Of a stretch of 64,000 nt of DNA, positions 8,274 to 17,391 are shown piece after piece. Source of the stretch: Solirubrum sp044628455 (lineage in GTDB: Bacteria > Bacteroidota > Bacteroidia > Cytophagales > Hymenobacteraceae); the NCBI RefSeq assembly GCF_044628455.1, contig NZ_JBIYZW010000002.1:992001-1056000 (forward strand). The letters are read 5' to 3'. Position 1 is the stretch's first letter. Every line of letters begins with the position of its first letter. Below the pieces are notes generated by a model. The model saw only the letters and a program-made list of their open reading frames with translations. It was not told the origin of the DNA and searched no databases. A program made the position numbers and the translations under genes.

Positions 8274-9113
8274 TCAGGGCTCGAAGCGCAGCCGGGCGCG
8301 CCAGTAGGCAAACGCGCCCGTGGGCAGAAACCAGCTGACTTCGCCCGCCTGTGGCCGCATCAGCCCCCCGATGCGGGCGTAGTCGCGGAAACTGCCGCCC
8401 CAAGGTGTCGGCACGCCGTGCCCGGCCACGTCGCGGTAGCGGCTGGGAGTGTAGACGCGCGTCACTTCGCCCCGCTCGTTGAAGTAAAATTGCAGGGAAA
8501 CGGTAGTGGTGCCGTCGCGGAGCGTGGCCAGGGCCGCGTGCTCGTCGATGGGCGTCCAGACCACGCCCCGGCCCGGCAGCAGTGCGGTGGGGTACCACAC
8601 GGCCTCGGCCAGATAGCGGAGCAGGGAACCCTCGTTGAGGTCGGGCCGGCCGCTTTCATTTACCACCGGAATCAGCCCGGCAACCACGCCCTGCATGGTG
8701 CCCCGGCCCGCCAGGTACGAGTCGCGGATGCGCACGGGCAGCACCGGCATCAGGTAGATACTAGCGTCCCACACGAAGCCGGGCGGGCTGGTTTGCACGT
8801 GGTGCTCGGCCGTAAACGACGCCCAGGGCTGGTCGGGAGCGGTGCGAAACTCGCCCTGCTCGCGCACGCGCAGCCGCCCCAGCAGCGGCTGCCCCGGGCG
8901 CACGGCAAAGCGGAAGTAGCGGGCCACGGGCCCGGGTAGATCCGGCGGCAGCTGCTCAAAAGAGAAAACCGCCGTGGGGGCCGGCGCGCTCAGCTGCGCC
9001 ACGGCGCGGGCGGTGCGGCGGTTCCAACGCACCGCGCCAACTGCCGCGGCCACGGCTGCTACCCCGGCTAGCCCACCGATTGCGGAGCCAACTATTTTTA
9101 CCCAGTGCTTCAT
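8274..9113 (-). CDS. DUF6544/DUF6920-like membrane-anchored protein
   Basis: The product has 279 residues. One N-terminal hydrophobic helix (VGSAIGGLAGVAAVAAAVGAV) probably anchors it in the inner membrane with the rest outside. The body contains LPGPVARYFRFAVRPGQP, WASFTAEHHVQTSPPGFVWDA, DLNEGSLLRYLAEAVWYPTALLP and FNERGEVTRVYTPSRYRDV. This order of motifs is typical of a family of uncharacterised proteins known to me as DUF6544 or DUF6920; the exact Pfam name is from memory. Function is unknown. The gene is divergent from kbl with 224 bp between them. Confidence 0.7.
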   Translation of the reverse strand: MKHWVKIVGSAIGGLAGVAAVAAAVGAVRWNRRTARAVAQLSAPAPTAVFSFEQLPPDLPGPVARYFRFAVRPGQPLLGRLRVREQGEFRTAPDQPWASFTAEHHVQTSPPGFVWDASIYLMPVLPVRIRDSYLAGRGTMQGVVAGLIPVVNESGRPDLNEGSLLRYLAEAVWYPTALLPGRGVVWTPIDEHAALATLRDGTTTVSLQFYFNERGEVTRVYTPSRYRDVAGHGVPTPWGGSFRDYARIGGLMRPQAGEVSWFLPTGAFAYWRARLRFEP

Positions 9114-9259
9114 TGTGGTTGAGGGTTAGGGCGGGCCGCCGCCGCCGGTTTCAGCACCAAGGTACCAGCCAGACCGGGCCAAAAACATGACGTTTGCTGG
9201 CTGGCCAGCTGTTATTTGGAGCCTCCCGGTGGCCCCGCGCATCATTGGCCGGCAGGCCG

Positions 9260-9267
9260 TAGCTTTG
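9260..9267 (+). promoter_or_regulatory. Possible kbl promoter -7 element
   Basis: TAGCTTTG matches TAnnTTTG exactly, 70 nt upstream of the kbl start. A second, weaker candidate TACCTTCG lies at 9300-9307. No -33 TTTG stands at 19-21 bp from either. Confidence 0.4.
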
Positions 9268-9337
9268 AACCAGCCCGCCACCTTCGCGGCGGGCGCGCGT
9301 ACCTTCGCGCTACCGATTCCCCACGAATTCCAACCCG

Positions 9338-10585
<1,248 letters not shown>

Positions 10586-10602
10586 GCTGCCGCTGACCTC
10601 TC

Positions 10603-10646
10603 CCAACGACAAGGCCCGCCAAAGATTCGGCGGGCCTTGTCGTTGG
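10603..10646. terminator. Bidirectional terminator between kbl and T9SS protein
   Basis: A perfect 18-bp inverted repeat (CCAACGACAAGGCCCGCC and its complement) with an 8-nt loop lies between two convergent genes. Confidence 0.85.
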
Positions 10647-10671
10647 AAATCCTGGGAAGTGCTGCCGGGAC

Positions 10672-12036
10672 TTATTCTTTGCTGACGCGCAGGTTCTGCA
10701 GCTCACCGTTAGCAGAGGTAAGTTGCACCTGATAGAGCCCAACGGGCAGGCCCGAAAGATCCAGCGTCGGGGCCGTTTGCGAAACGAGGCTTTGCTGGCA
10801 CAAGCGGCCGGCCGCGTCGTACACGCGCGCAGTTGTGCCTGCCGTTAGCGTGCCGGCTAGCTGGAACACCCCGGTAGTCGGATTGGGGTAGGCGGTGAAA
10901 GAGGAAGCTGACCGGGGCTTTCGACTCGGCAAGGCAAGACCGCCGTAGCGCGCAATCATCGGGTCGTCGGTGTTAGGCCAGCGGGTGAGGCCATTGAGCC
11001 CGACCCATAGCTGCCCCGGAGATGCTACCAGAAAAGACGCTTGCCCACTGGTAAAGTTGGCATCCGTTACTTGCCAGGTGGTTCCCCGGTCGCGACTGAC
11101 ATACACGGTTCCGGCGGCTAGATTGTTCGCTCCCGGATAGCGGTAGCTATAGCCCAGGTAAGTGCCCGGACTGTTTGGCACAGCAGTCATGGTGCTAAAG
11201 GCGACACTGGTTCCGGTAAAGGGGACGTCCGTCCAGGTCAGGCCGCCATCGGTGGTGCGCATAATGTGTAGTACGCGTGGTGCACTGCCTGAAAAGTAGC
11301 TGTACAACCCATTGAGCTCGTCTTCAAAGCTGACGTTGTTGGACACGCTGGGAGTTGTTGCCCACGTCAGGCCCGCGTCAGTAGTGCGCAGCAGCGTTCC
11401 GTTTGTCGATTGCAGCCATGCGGTAGTGGCCCGGGAGGGAGCTAGGCTGATGATGCGCTTAATGTCATTTGAAGGCGTGCGAGTAGGTGGGTTGGGTATG
11501 GCAGCCCACGTCAACCCGCCATCAGTGGTCCGATAAATTGCCCAGGTAGCACTGCTGGTACTTTCTCCAATTGCTATGCCGTTGGTAGCAGAGAAAAAGT
11601 GAATTTTGCTGAAAGCGACCGGTAAAGTGCTGGATAGGGGGGCAAAGCCATTCATGCCAGTGGTGGTGTGCAGCAAGGATTGCACCCCACCCTGAGTATG
11701 CAGAGCCCAGGCCGTGCGGGCACCTAAGGGACTTACACTACTGATGCCGTTGGCCAGGTTGACGATGTTGGCATCCTGCCAGGTTTGACCATCGTCGGTC
11801 GTGCAGAAAAAGCGCTTCCAGAATCTCCTGGCACCCACTCCTAATTGCTCGGCTTCTTGTGCGCAGCCCCAGACCGTACCTGGCTGCGGCGAATGCAACT
11901 CCGTGATTTCCGCATGCACGAGCCATACGCCATTGGTGTAGAGGGGGGCTCCCGGCGGCACTACCCAGGGAGACTGGCCGAAAGCGCAGCTACAGACAAT
12001 GCTGATAAAGGCCAGGGTAGTTAGAAGTGTCTTCAT
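10672..12036 (-). CDS. Secreted BNR/YCF48-like propeller protein with T9SS signal
   Basis: The 454-residue product has a signal peptide ending at CAFGQ. Repeated units of about 50-60 residues contain RTTDGGLTW or similar (TTDDGQTWQDANI, RTTDGGLTWAAIP, RTTDAGLTWATTP, RTTDGGLTWTDVP, SRDRGTTWQVTD), the pattern of BNR/photosystem-II-assembly-like beta propellers. The last 75 residues (YPNPTTGVFQL, VYDAAGRL, LDLSGLPVGLYQVQL) are a type A T9SS sorting domain, so the protein is probably secreted or attached to the cell surface. The ATG at 12036 gives the better signal than the GTG four codons upstream. Base composition is less GC-rich than neighbours. Ligand is unknown. Confidence 0.9.
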   Translation of the reverse strand: MKTLLTTLAFISIVCSCAFGQSPWVVPPGAPLYTNGVWLVHAEITELHSPQPGTVWGCAQEAEQLGVGARRFWKRFFCTTDDGQTWQDANIVNLANGISSVSPLGARTAWALHTQGGVQSLLHTTTGMNGFAPLSSTLPVAFSKIHFFSATNGIAIGESTSSATWAIYRTTDGGLTWAAIPNPPTRTPSNDIKRIISLAPSRATTAWLQSTNGTLLRTTDAGLTWATTPSVSNNVSFEDELNGLYSYFSGSAPRVLHIMRTTDGGLTWTDVPFTGTSVAFSTMTAVPNSPGTYLGYSYRYPGANNLAAGTVYVSRDRGTTWQVTDANFTSGQASFLVASPGQLWVGLNGLTRWPNTDDPMIARYGGLALPSRKPRSASSFTAYPNPTTGVFQLAGTLTAGTTARVYDAAGRLCQQSLVSQTAPTLDLSGLPVGLYQVQLTSANGELQNLRVSKE

Positions 12037-12095
12037 CGATGGAAGCACGACGATGCGGGTAAATGTACCGGGCCAAGGTAGCCATTATCACAAAT

Positions 12096-12132
12096 AGAAA
12101 ACCCCGGACTCTGGTAGTTGCCGGGGCTTTCT
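12096..12132 (-). terminator. Terminator of M19/CHAP unit
   Basis: AGAAAACCCCGG and CCGGGGCTTTCT form a stem with one mismatch. On the minus strand the stem is followed by a T-rich stretch, 84 nt after the M19 stop. Confidence 0.75.
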
Positions 12133-12216
12133 GGGCACAGCTATAAATCGGGAGAAATGGGTAAGCTAACAGAAGCTAAATGGAAGCGTTAATCATTGGG
12201 CGCCCTTGAATAGACA

Positions 12217-13638
12217 TCAAGCCACCAGTTGCTGCTGAATCAGGGCCAGCGCGTTGCCGCCCAGAAAGCGGTTCAGAATTTCCTGGGGCGGTAGCTCGCG
12301 GTTGGCGGCTACCTGCAGCGGCGGCCCGCCGCGCTGGTTGAAATAGGCTTCCAAGTGTTCGAGCAGGAAGTCCGCCAGCCTGGGCAGGTCGTCGTGGGTC
12401 TGGAAGCGGCGGATGGGGTTCACGATGCCGTCGAAGTCGGTGCCGAGGCAGGCGGTGTTCCAGGCCGGCAGCCCGTCGTGGTCGAGCACTTCGGCCACGT
12501 GCCGTAGCTGGGCCCACACCAAGCCGGCCCAGCGCCAGCGGCCCCGGTCGAGCTGGTTTTTGTTTGCTCGGATGACTTCGGCCGAGGCAATGCGGCGCTG
12601 GTCGAGCTGAATGCCGAACAGGCCCCCGGACCGCGCCACCCGAATCAAATCGTCGTCGTCGAAGTTGATTTCCTCGTTCAGGAAAGGGTTGTTGGCCACC
12701 AGCGCAGAGCCCGATACGGCCCCGTGGCTCACCACGATAGGCACCGTGTGTGGGCCGTATTCCTGGTCGAGCAGCCGGTAGTAGTCGTCGCGGCACTGGC
12801 GGCTCATGTGCTTGATGTCGATGAGGATGCGCCCATCAGCCGGGTCGAGCAGGCGGCGGACGACTTCCCGGCCCAGGTCGTTGAGCGGTTCGCCGCGCCC
12901 GTGCCGCTGGTTGGTCGACAAGGCCACGATGCCGGCCAGGCTCGGGGCGTGGCCGCCCAGCTCGTTGTAGAAGTGGTGCATGAGGGTGACGAACAGCGGC
13001 CGGTGCGGCCACTTTTTCACCTTGGTGATGCGTTCCAGCAACAGGGCGTGGTCGAAGGGCTTTTCGTGGAAGATAGCGCCCGGCCCGAAGGCGTGGGCGC
13101 CCTCGATGCTGAACACCACGGCCGTAGCCTGCGGGTCATTCAGCGCCTGCTCCACGTCCTGGGCGGTGCGGCACAGGCGGTAGTGCCGCCCGGCGTGCGG
13201 CCCCCGCGGTACGGGCCGGCCATCGAGCTGCCGCCAGAATTCATACTGTTGCTCCAGCGTAGGAAAGTAGTCGCGCGTGGCCTGGGTAGCGTCGATGCAG
13301 GCCGGGCCTACGCCGGTAGCCAGGTTTACCAGCGCGTCGATGCGGGGGCCGTGGCGGCGGCCGTTGGCCCCGGTCACAAAGCCGCGCTCCAGCGGGTAAA
13401 GGCTCACCACCAGTAGCCGCACCCGGCCCAGCGTGCCCGAGCTCAGGTCGCTTTGCCGGAATTTGGTCAGGCCAAAGAGCAGCCCCAGGCTTTCCAGGAA
13501 GTCTACCCGGTCGCGTTTCCACACGTTGTTGGGCTGGCGCGGATCGGGGTCGTGGCGAAAACCCTGGGGGTAGCTTTTGCCGAAGGGCTTCATCTCCGGG
13601 TGGCAGTGGATGTCGGCAATGAAATCAAAGGTTGCCAT
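12217..13638 (-). CDS. Peptidase M19 (renal dipeptidase-like)
   Basis: The 473-residue protein has the metal-ligand set of membrane dipeptidases: DIHCH at the N-terminus, the Glu in FSIEGAHAF, His residues in LIDIKHMS and PIVVSHGA, and GTDFDG near the C-terminus. M19 enzymes are binuclear zinc dipeptidases, also active on D-amino-acid-containing dipeptides. No signal peptide is visible, so the enzyme appears cytosolic, unlike many M19 relatives. Its ATG lies 6 bp after the CHAP gene's stop, so the two form one transcription unit. Dipeptides released from peptidoglycan are plausible substrates by context, but this is inference. Confidence 0.88.
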   Translation of the reverse strand: MATFDFIADIHCHPEMKPFGKSYPQGFRHDPDPRQPNNVWKRDRVDFLESLGLLFGLTKFRQSDLSSGTLGRVRLLVVSLYPLERGFVTGANGRRHGPRIDALVNLATGVGPACIDATQATRDYFPTLEQQYEFWRQLDGRPVPRGPHAGRHYRLCRTAQDVEQALNDPQATAVVFSIEGAHAFGPGAIFHEKPFDHALLLERITKVKKWPHRPLFVTLMHHFYNELGGHAPSLAGIVALSTNQRHGRGEPLNDLGREVVRRLLDPADGRILIDIKHMSRQCRDDYYRLLDQEYGPHTVPIVVSHGAVSGSALVANNPFLNEEINFDDDDLIRVARSGGLFGIQLDQRRIASAEVIRANKNQLDRGRWRWAGLVWAQLRHVAEVLDHDGLPAWNTACLGTDFDGIVNPIRRFQTHDDLPRLADFLLEHLEAYFNQRGGPPLQVAANRELPPQEILNRFLGGNALALIQQQLVA

Positions 13639-13644
13639 ACCAGC

Positions 13645-14439
13645 CTACAGGTTATAATCGATAAAGCCCACGTTGATGCTGTTGAGCTTGCGTGCCGAGC
13701 GGCGGAATACCCCGATGCCATTGCGCGAGCCGCCGGCGTTGGTGTTGCCCTCCACCGTTACCAGCTTGCCGCCGTACACCTGCTCGACCAGCCCGGTGTG
13801 CCCGGTTCGAAATTCGGCGCCCGCGCCCGTGGTTTCAATGACGAAGACCTGACCAGGGCGCACTAGTTCGGGGTCCTGCTGCGCCTGCTGGGCCGTGATG
13901 TAGCGCACTCCCCGCTTCACCGCCCGCTGCCAGTGGTCGAGCACGCCGGCCGTCTTCACGCAGGGGTTGGCCATATTCAGCCTCTGGGCGGCCTCGTCGA
14001 AGCACCAGTACACAAAGCACATGCACCAGAATACCCCGGGCTGCTGCCCGGCCCGCTTGATGTACTGGTTGACCCGGGGTCCGCTATTGGAGTACAGAGG
14101 TTGTTCCAAGACGCCTACTTCGTCGTCGGCTATTTCCAGCACCGTGCGCAACAGCGGGGGCAGGGAATTACCCGGTACCTGCTCGGTTACTGAGTCGGGA
14201 CCGAACAGGGCTTCCCAGGTCAGGGGGCCCACTTCGCCGTCAATCTTGAGGCTCTGGCCTTCGGCATCGGTGTGCCGGGCCTGAAACAGGCACACGGCAG
14301 TGCGGGTGGTGGGGCCAAACACCCCATCTTCTTTGAGCGGCCCGCAGGCTACCTGGTTGAGGCGGCGCTGCAGCGCGCGTACCAGGGCGGGGTCAGGGTC
14401 ACCGGTGCGTACCACGCGGCGGGGGTAATGAATTGCCAT
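13645..14439 (-). CDS. Peptidoglycan-binding plus CHAP-type hydrolase
   Basis: The product has 264 residues. Residues about 15-80 form a PG_binding_1 domain (LVRALQRRLNQVACGPLKEDG...VFGPTTRTAVCLFQARHT split across the motif, ending GEVGPLTWEALFG). The second half is a CHAP/NlpC-like amidase with the cysteine region GVFWCMCFVYWCFDEAA and the catalytic His in RTGHTGLVEQV, followed by VTVEGNTN. It probably cuts peptidoglycan peptides. There is no signal peptide, which fits an endolysin or an exported effector better than a housekeeping cell-wall enzyme. The ATG at 14439 is preferred to an upstream TTG. It is the first gene of the unit with the M19 peptidase. Confidence 0.8.
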   Translation of the reverse strand: MAIHYPRRVVRTGDPDPALVRALQRRLNQVACGPLKEDGVFGPTTRTAVCLFQARHTDAEGQSLKIDGEVGPLTWEALFGPDSVTEQVPGNSLPPLLRTVLEIADDEVGVLEQPLYSNSGPRVNQYIKRAGQQPGVFWCMCFVYWCFDEAAQRLNMANPCVKTAGVLDHWQRAVKRGVRYITAQQAQQDPELVRPGQVFVIETTGAGAEFRTGHTGLVEQVYGGKLVTVEGNTNAGGSRNGIGVFRRSARKLNSINVGFIDYNL

Positions 14440-14817
14440 AGTCGAAGCAGGCAAAGTGAAAAGAATAGGGTGTAGCCGGCCAGCGCCGCAAGGCGCCGGG
14501 GTACATACAAAGCCCCGCTGCCGGTGCTTGGGCAGAAGCAGCAGGAAACAGACACGGTGAAGCCTAAAGCGGCGGTAAAAGAGCCACGACCGGTGTGTGG
14601 GGCGTGGGTAAGCGGTGGGGCGCGGTAATGGATAAGGCGGATCGGCTAGCAGATGCCGGTCCGGTGAACTGCGGGGCAGCCCAACGGAATAAACATAGTA
14701 AAAATAGATTTAAACTAAAAATATTTGCACTCAAGAAATTTTTTGCGAGCTGCCGAGCCCGCGTTTGCTGATACCTGATCTATCCGCAGGTTAGAAGTGG
14801 CTGGCTAACGAAAACTC
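14440..14817. other. Intergenic region without recognised gene
   Basis: This 378-bp stretch lies between the CHAP gene start and the dacA end. The part from about 14690 to 14760 is markedly AT-rich and may hold a promoter for the CHAP/M19 unit, but no exact TAnnTTTG with a -33 box was found. No coding region is supported. Confidence 0.6.
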
Positions 14818-15654
14818 TTACGCTGCTACCTCTGCGGCCGTGCCCTTCACCAACCCGGGCTTGGCGTGCAGGTCAAACAAAAACTCGTTGAGGCGGGCGC
14901 GCAGGTCGGCTCCCGAGAGGTTGCGGTACACTTCGCCGCCCTGCACCAGGGAGATTTGCCCGGTTTCCTCGCTGACCACCAACACGACCGCGTCGGTGGC
15001 TTCGGAGAGGCCGATGGCGGCGCGGTGGCGCAGGCCCAGCGCCGCCGGCACGTCGGGGTTTTCGCTTACCGGCAGAATGCAACGGGCAGCCTTGATGCGC
15101 CCCTGGGCAATGATGACGGCGCCGTCGTGCAGGGGCGAGGTTTTGTTGAAGATGCTCAGCAGCAGGCGCTTGCTCACGGAAGCGTCGAGCAGGTCGCCCG
15201 ACTCGGCGTAGAACTTCAGGTCGGACGCCTGCTGGAAGGCGATGAGCGCGCCGGTGTTCTTGGCCGACAGGCTTTTGGCCGCTTCCACGAAGGGGGTGAT
15301 GCTCATGCGCTGCTGTACCGGCTCACGCCGCCACGAAAACATGCGCATGCGCTCAAAGGCCGTGGCTTTGCCGATGTTGAGCAGGAAGCGGCGGATTTCC
15401 TGCTGAAACAGGATGATGCCCGCCAGCACGCCCACGCTCATGAACTGTCCCAGAATGGTGGTGAGCAGCTCCATGCCCGCGGCCTTCACCACCAGATACA
15501 CCAGGTACACCGACAAAAAGCCCAGGAAGATGCGCAGGGCTACCGAGCCGGTCAGCAGCTTGTAAATCTGGTAGAACAGGGCCGTAACCAACACCACGTC
15601 GACGACGTCGATCCAGCCGATGCGCAGGAAGCCGATGGAGACGGGGTCGAACAC
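14818..15654 (-). CDS. dacA: Diadenylate cyclase, membrane-anchored
   Basis: The 278-residue protein makes the second messenger c-di-AMP from ATP. The N-terminal part has about three membrane helices (WIDVVDVVLVTALFYQIYKLL onward). The DAC domain carries KNTGALIAFQ, the DGA motif in TSPLHDGAVII and the RHR motif in GLRHRAAIGLSE. The length and layout match CdaA-type enzymes. The start codon is GTG, six bases after the folP stop, so translation is probably coupled to folP. The folP-dacA order is common in Bacteroidota. Confidence 0.95.
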   Translation of the reverse strand: MFDPVSIGFLRIGWIDVVDVVLVTALFYQIYKLLTGSVALRIFLGFLSVYLVYLVVKAAGMELLTTILGQFMSVGVLAGIILFQQEIRRFLLNIGKATAFERMRMFSWRREPVQQRMSITPFVEAAKSLSAKNTGALIAFQQASDLKFYAESGDLLDASVSKRLLLSIFNKTSPLHDGAVIIAQGRIKAARCILPVSENPDVPAALGLRHRAAIGLSEATDAVVLVVSEETGQISLVQGGEVYRNLSGADLRARLNEFLFDLHAKPGLVKGTAAEVAA

Positions 15655-15660
15655 GGGTGG

Positions 15661-16542
15661 TCAGGAGCTAAGGATGTGATGAACCAGTTGCACGGTTTGC
15701 CGGGCCTCGGCCACGTCGTGCACGCGCAGCAGGTGGGCGCCGCCCAGCACGGCCAGGGTGTTGAGTACGATGGTGCCTGGCAGGGCCGCCTCGGGCGTGA
15801 GACCCAGGGGCTTCCAGACAAGGCTTTTACGGGAAATTCCTACCAGTAGCGGTAAATCCAATACGCTCAGCAGCTCGGGCAGGCGGCGCAGCAGCTCGTA
15901 GCCCTGCGCCGGGGTCTTGGCAAAGCCGAAGCCGGGGTCGAGCACCACGCAGGCATCGGGCCAGAGGGCGCGCAGAGCCGTGAGCCGGTCGCGGAAGTAG
16001 CGCGTGAGCTCCTCCAGCAAGTCGGCCTCGTAGTGCGTGTGCTGGGTCATGGTCTGCGGCGTACCGCGCATGTGCATCAGAATGTAGGGCACCCGCAGGC
16101 GCGCCACCGTGGGGAGCATGGCCTCGTCGAGCAGCCCGCCGCCGATGTCGTTGATCATATCGGCCCCGGCCTGCACGGCGGCTTCGGCCACCGGGGCGCG
16201 GAAGGTATCGACCGACAGGAAGGCCTCGGGAAAGGTGCGGCGCAGGGCTTGCAGGCCCGGCAGCAGGCGGCGCAGCTCCTCTTCAGCCGAAATGTCGTCG
16301 GCGCCGGGGCGCGAGGAGTAGGCGCCCACGTCGAGCACCGCGGCCCCGGCGGCCAGCATCTGCTCGGCGCGGCGAAGCAGCTCGGCCTCGTCGGCCATGC
16401 GGTTGCCGGCAAAGAAGGAATCGGGCGTCAGGTTCAGGATGCCCATCACCTGCGGCGTGCTCAGATCGAGCACGCGGCCGCCGGGGCAGCGCAGCGTCTG
16501 CCTCACCTTAAATAGCGTATCTTGCGCAGCCCGGCCGGTCAT
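15661..16542 (-). CDS. folP: Dihydropteroate synthase
   Basis: The 293-residue enzyme condenses 4-aminobenzoate with dihydropterin pyrophosphate in folate synthesis. Signature motifs are MGILNLTPDSFF, DVGAYSSRPGA, FLSVDTFRAPVAEAA, DMINDIGGG, ILMHMRGTPQTM, VVLDPGFGFAKT and LVGISRKS. The ATG at 16542 was chosen; a longer frame runs to 16632 but passes through the heptamer repeat at 16567-16656 and adds no conserved residues. The gene is upstream of dacA in one unit. Confidence 0.95.
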   Translation of the reverse strand: MTGRAAQDTLFKVRQTLRCPGGRVLDLSTPQVMGILNLTPDSFFAGNRMADEAELLRRAEQMLAAGAAVLDVGAYSSRPGADDISAEEELRRLLPGLQALRRTFPEAFLSVDTFRAPVAEAAVQAGADMINDIGGGLLDEAMLPTVARLRVPYILMHMRGTPQTMTQHTHYEADLLEELTRYFRDRLTALRALWPDACVVLDPGFGFAKTPAQGYELLRRLPELLSVLDLPLLVGISRKSLVWKPLGLTPEAALPGTIVLNTLAVLGGAHLLRVHDVAEARQTVQLVHHILSS

Positions 16543-16566
16543 GAAAAAGGCACCTGAAGTTCCAGG

Positions 16567-16656
16567 CTCGGTACTTAGTACGCGGCGAAACGGGTCAAAG
16601 TGAAAGACGCTTTTCGGTAAGGTGCTAAGCACTAGGTACTAAGCACCAAGCACTGT
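16567..16656. repeat. Heptamer quasi-repeat locus A
   Basis: Between the divergent folP and DUF1599 genes, the right part reads in 7-nt steps GTGCTAA, GCACTAG, GTACTAA, GCACCAA, GCACTG (16622-16656). The left part holds GTACTTAGTAC near 16571-16581, related to the same units in the opposite sense. About 40 bp of unrelated sequence lies between. Confidence 0.65.
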
Positions 16657-16677
16657 CTTAAAAATAGCTTTTTGCCC

Positions 16678-17229
16678 TTGAACGACCAAACCCAGGCCCA
16701 ATACGATAGCGTCATTGCGCGCTGCCGGGCCCTGTTTCTGGCCAAGACGCACGACTACGGCACGGCCTGGCGGATTCTGCGCCTGCCCAGCATCACCGAC
16801 CAGATCTTCATCAAGGCCCAGCGCATCCGCTCCATCCAGGAGAAGGGTGCCCAACTGGTCGAAGACCCCATCGACGACGAGTTCGTGGCCATCGTCAACT
16901 ACTGCCTCATTGCCCTGATGCAGCTGCGCCTGCCGGCCGCCGCGCCCCTGGACCTGGACCCCGCGGCCGTGGCCGCCGCCTACGACGAGGAGGTGGAGGC
17001 CAACCGCCGGCTGCTGTTCGCCAAAAACCACGACTACGGCGAGGCCTGGCGGCAGATGCGCGTGGCCAGCATCACCGACATCATTCTGATGAAGCTGCAC
17101 CGCACCAAGCAGATCGAGGACCTGCAGGGCCGAACCCTGGCTTCGGAGGGCGTGGAGGCCAACTACCGCGACATGCTCAACTACGCCGTGTTTGCCCTGA
17201 TTCTGCGCGGCGCGGCCGACCCGCAGTAG
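16678..17229 (+). CDS. DUF1599 domain protein with two repeats
   Basis: The 183-residue protein consists of two copies of one unit: FLAKTHDYGTAWRILRLPSI followed by TDQIFIKAQRIRSIQ, then FAKNHDYGEAWRQMRVASI followed by TDIILMKLHRTKQIE. Conserved His-Asp-Tyr and basic residues suggest a nucleotide or phosphate-binding helical protein, but function is unknown to me. No ATG is available. The TTG at 16678 gives MNDQTQAQYDSV, which best fits the usual N-terminus; a TTG six bases upstream is the alternative. It is divergent from folP. Confidence 0.8.
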   Translation: MNDQTQAQYDSVIARCRALFLAKTHDYGTAWRILRLPSITDQIFIKAQRIRSIQEKGAQLVEDPIDDEFVAIVNYCLIALMQLRLPAAAPLDLDPAAVAAAYDEEVEANRRLLFAKNHDYGEAWRQMRVASITDIILMKLHRTKQIEDLQGRTLASEGVEANYRDMLNYAVFALILRGAADPQ

Positions 17230-17258
17230 GCCGGGGCCACCCGCTGGCCGGCCCCGGC
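17230..17258 (+). terminator. GC-rich hairpin after DUF1599 gene
   Basis: GCCGGGGCC and GGCCCCGGC form a perfect 9-bp stem starting directly after the stop codon. There is no T-tract, so its function as terminator is uncertain. Confidence 0.4.
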
Positions 17259-17391
17259 GTGAAACCAGCCTGAAATACGGGCCGGCGCGCCCAATACTGC
17301 GGGGCTTTCACTTCGTCTGACGTTCTTTGCGTATTGCCACGCTAACTGCTCAACGGCGGGCGCGCTACGCGTGCCCCTACACCTCTTCTTC

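Noticed and set aside
16543..16632. Longer N-terminus of FolP
   Set aside because: The extra 30 residues come from heptamer locus A and add no conserved features.
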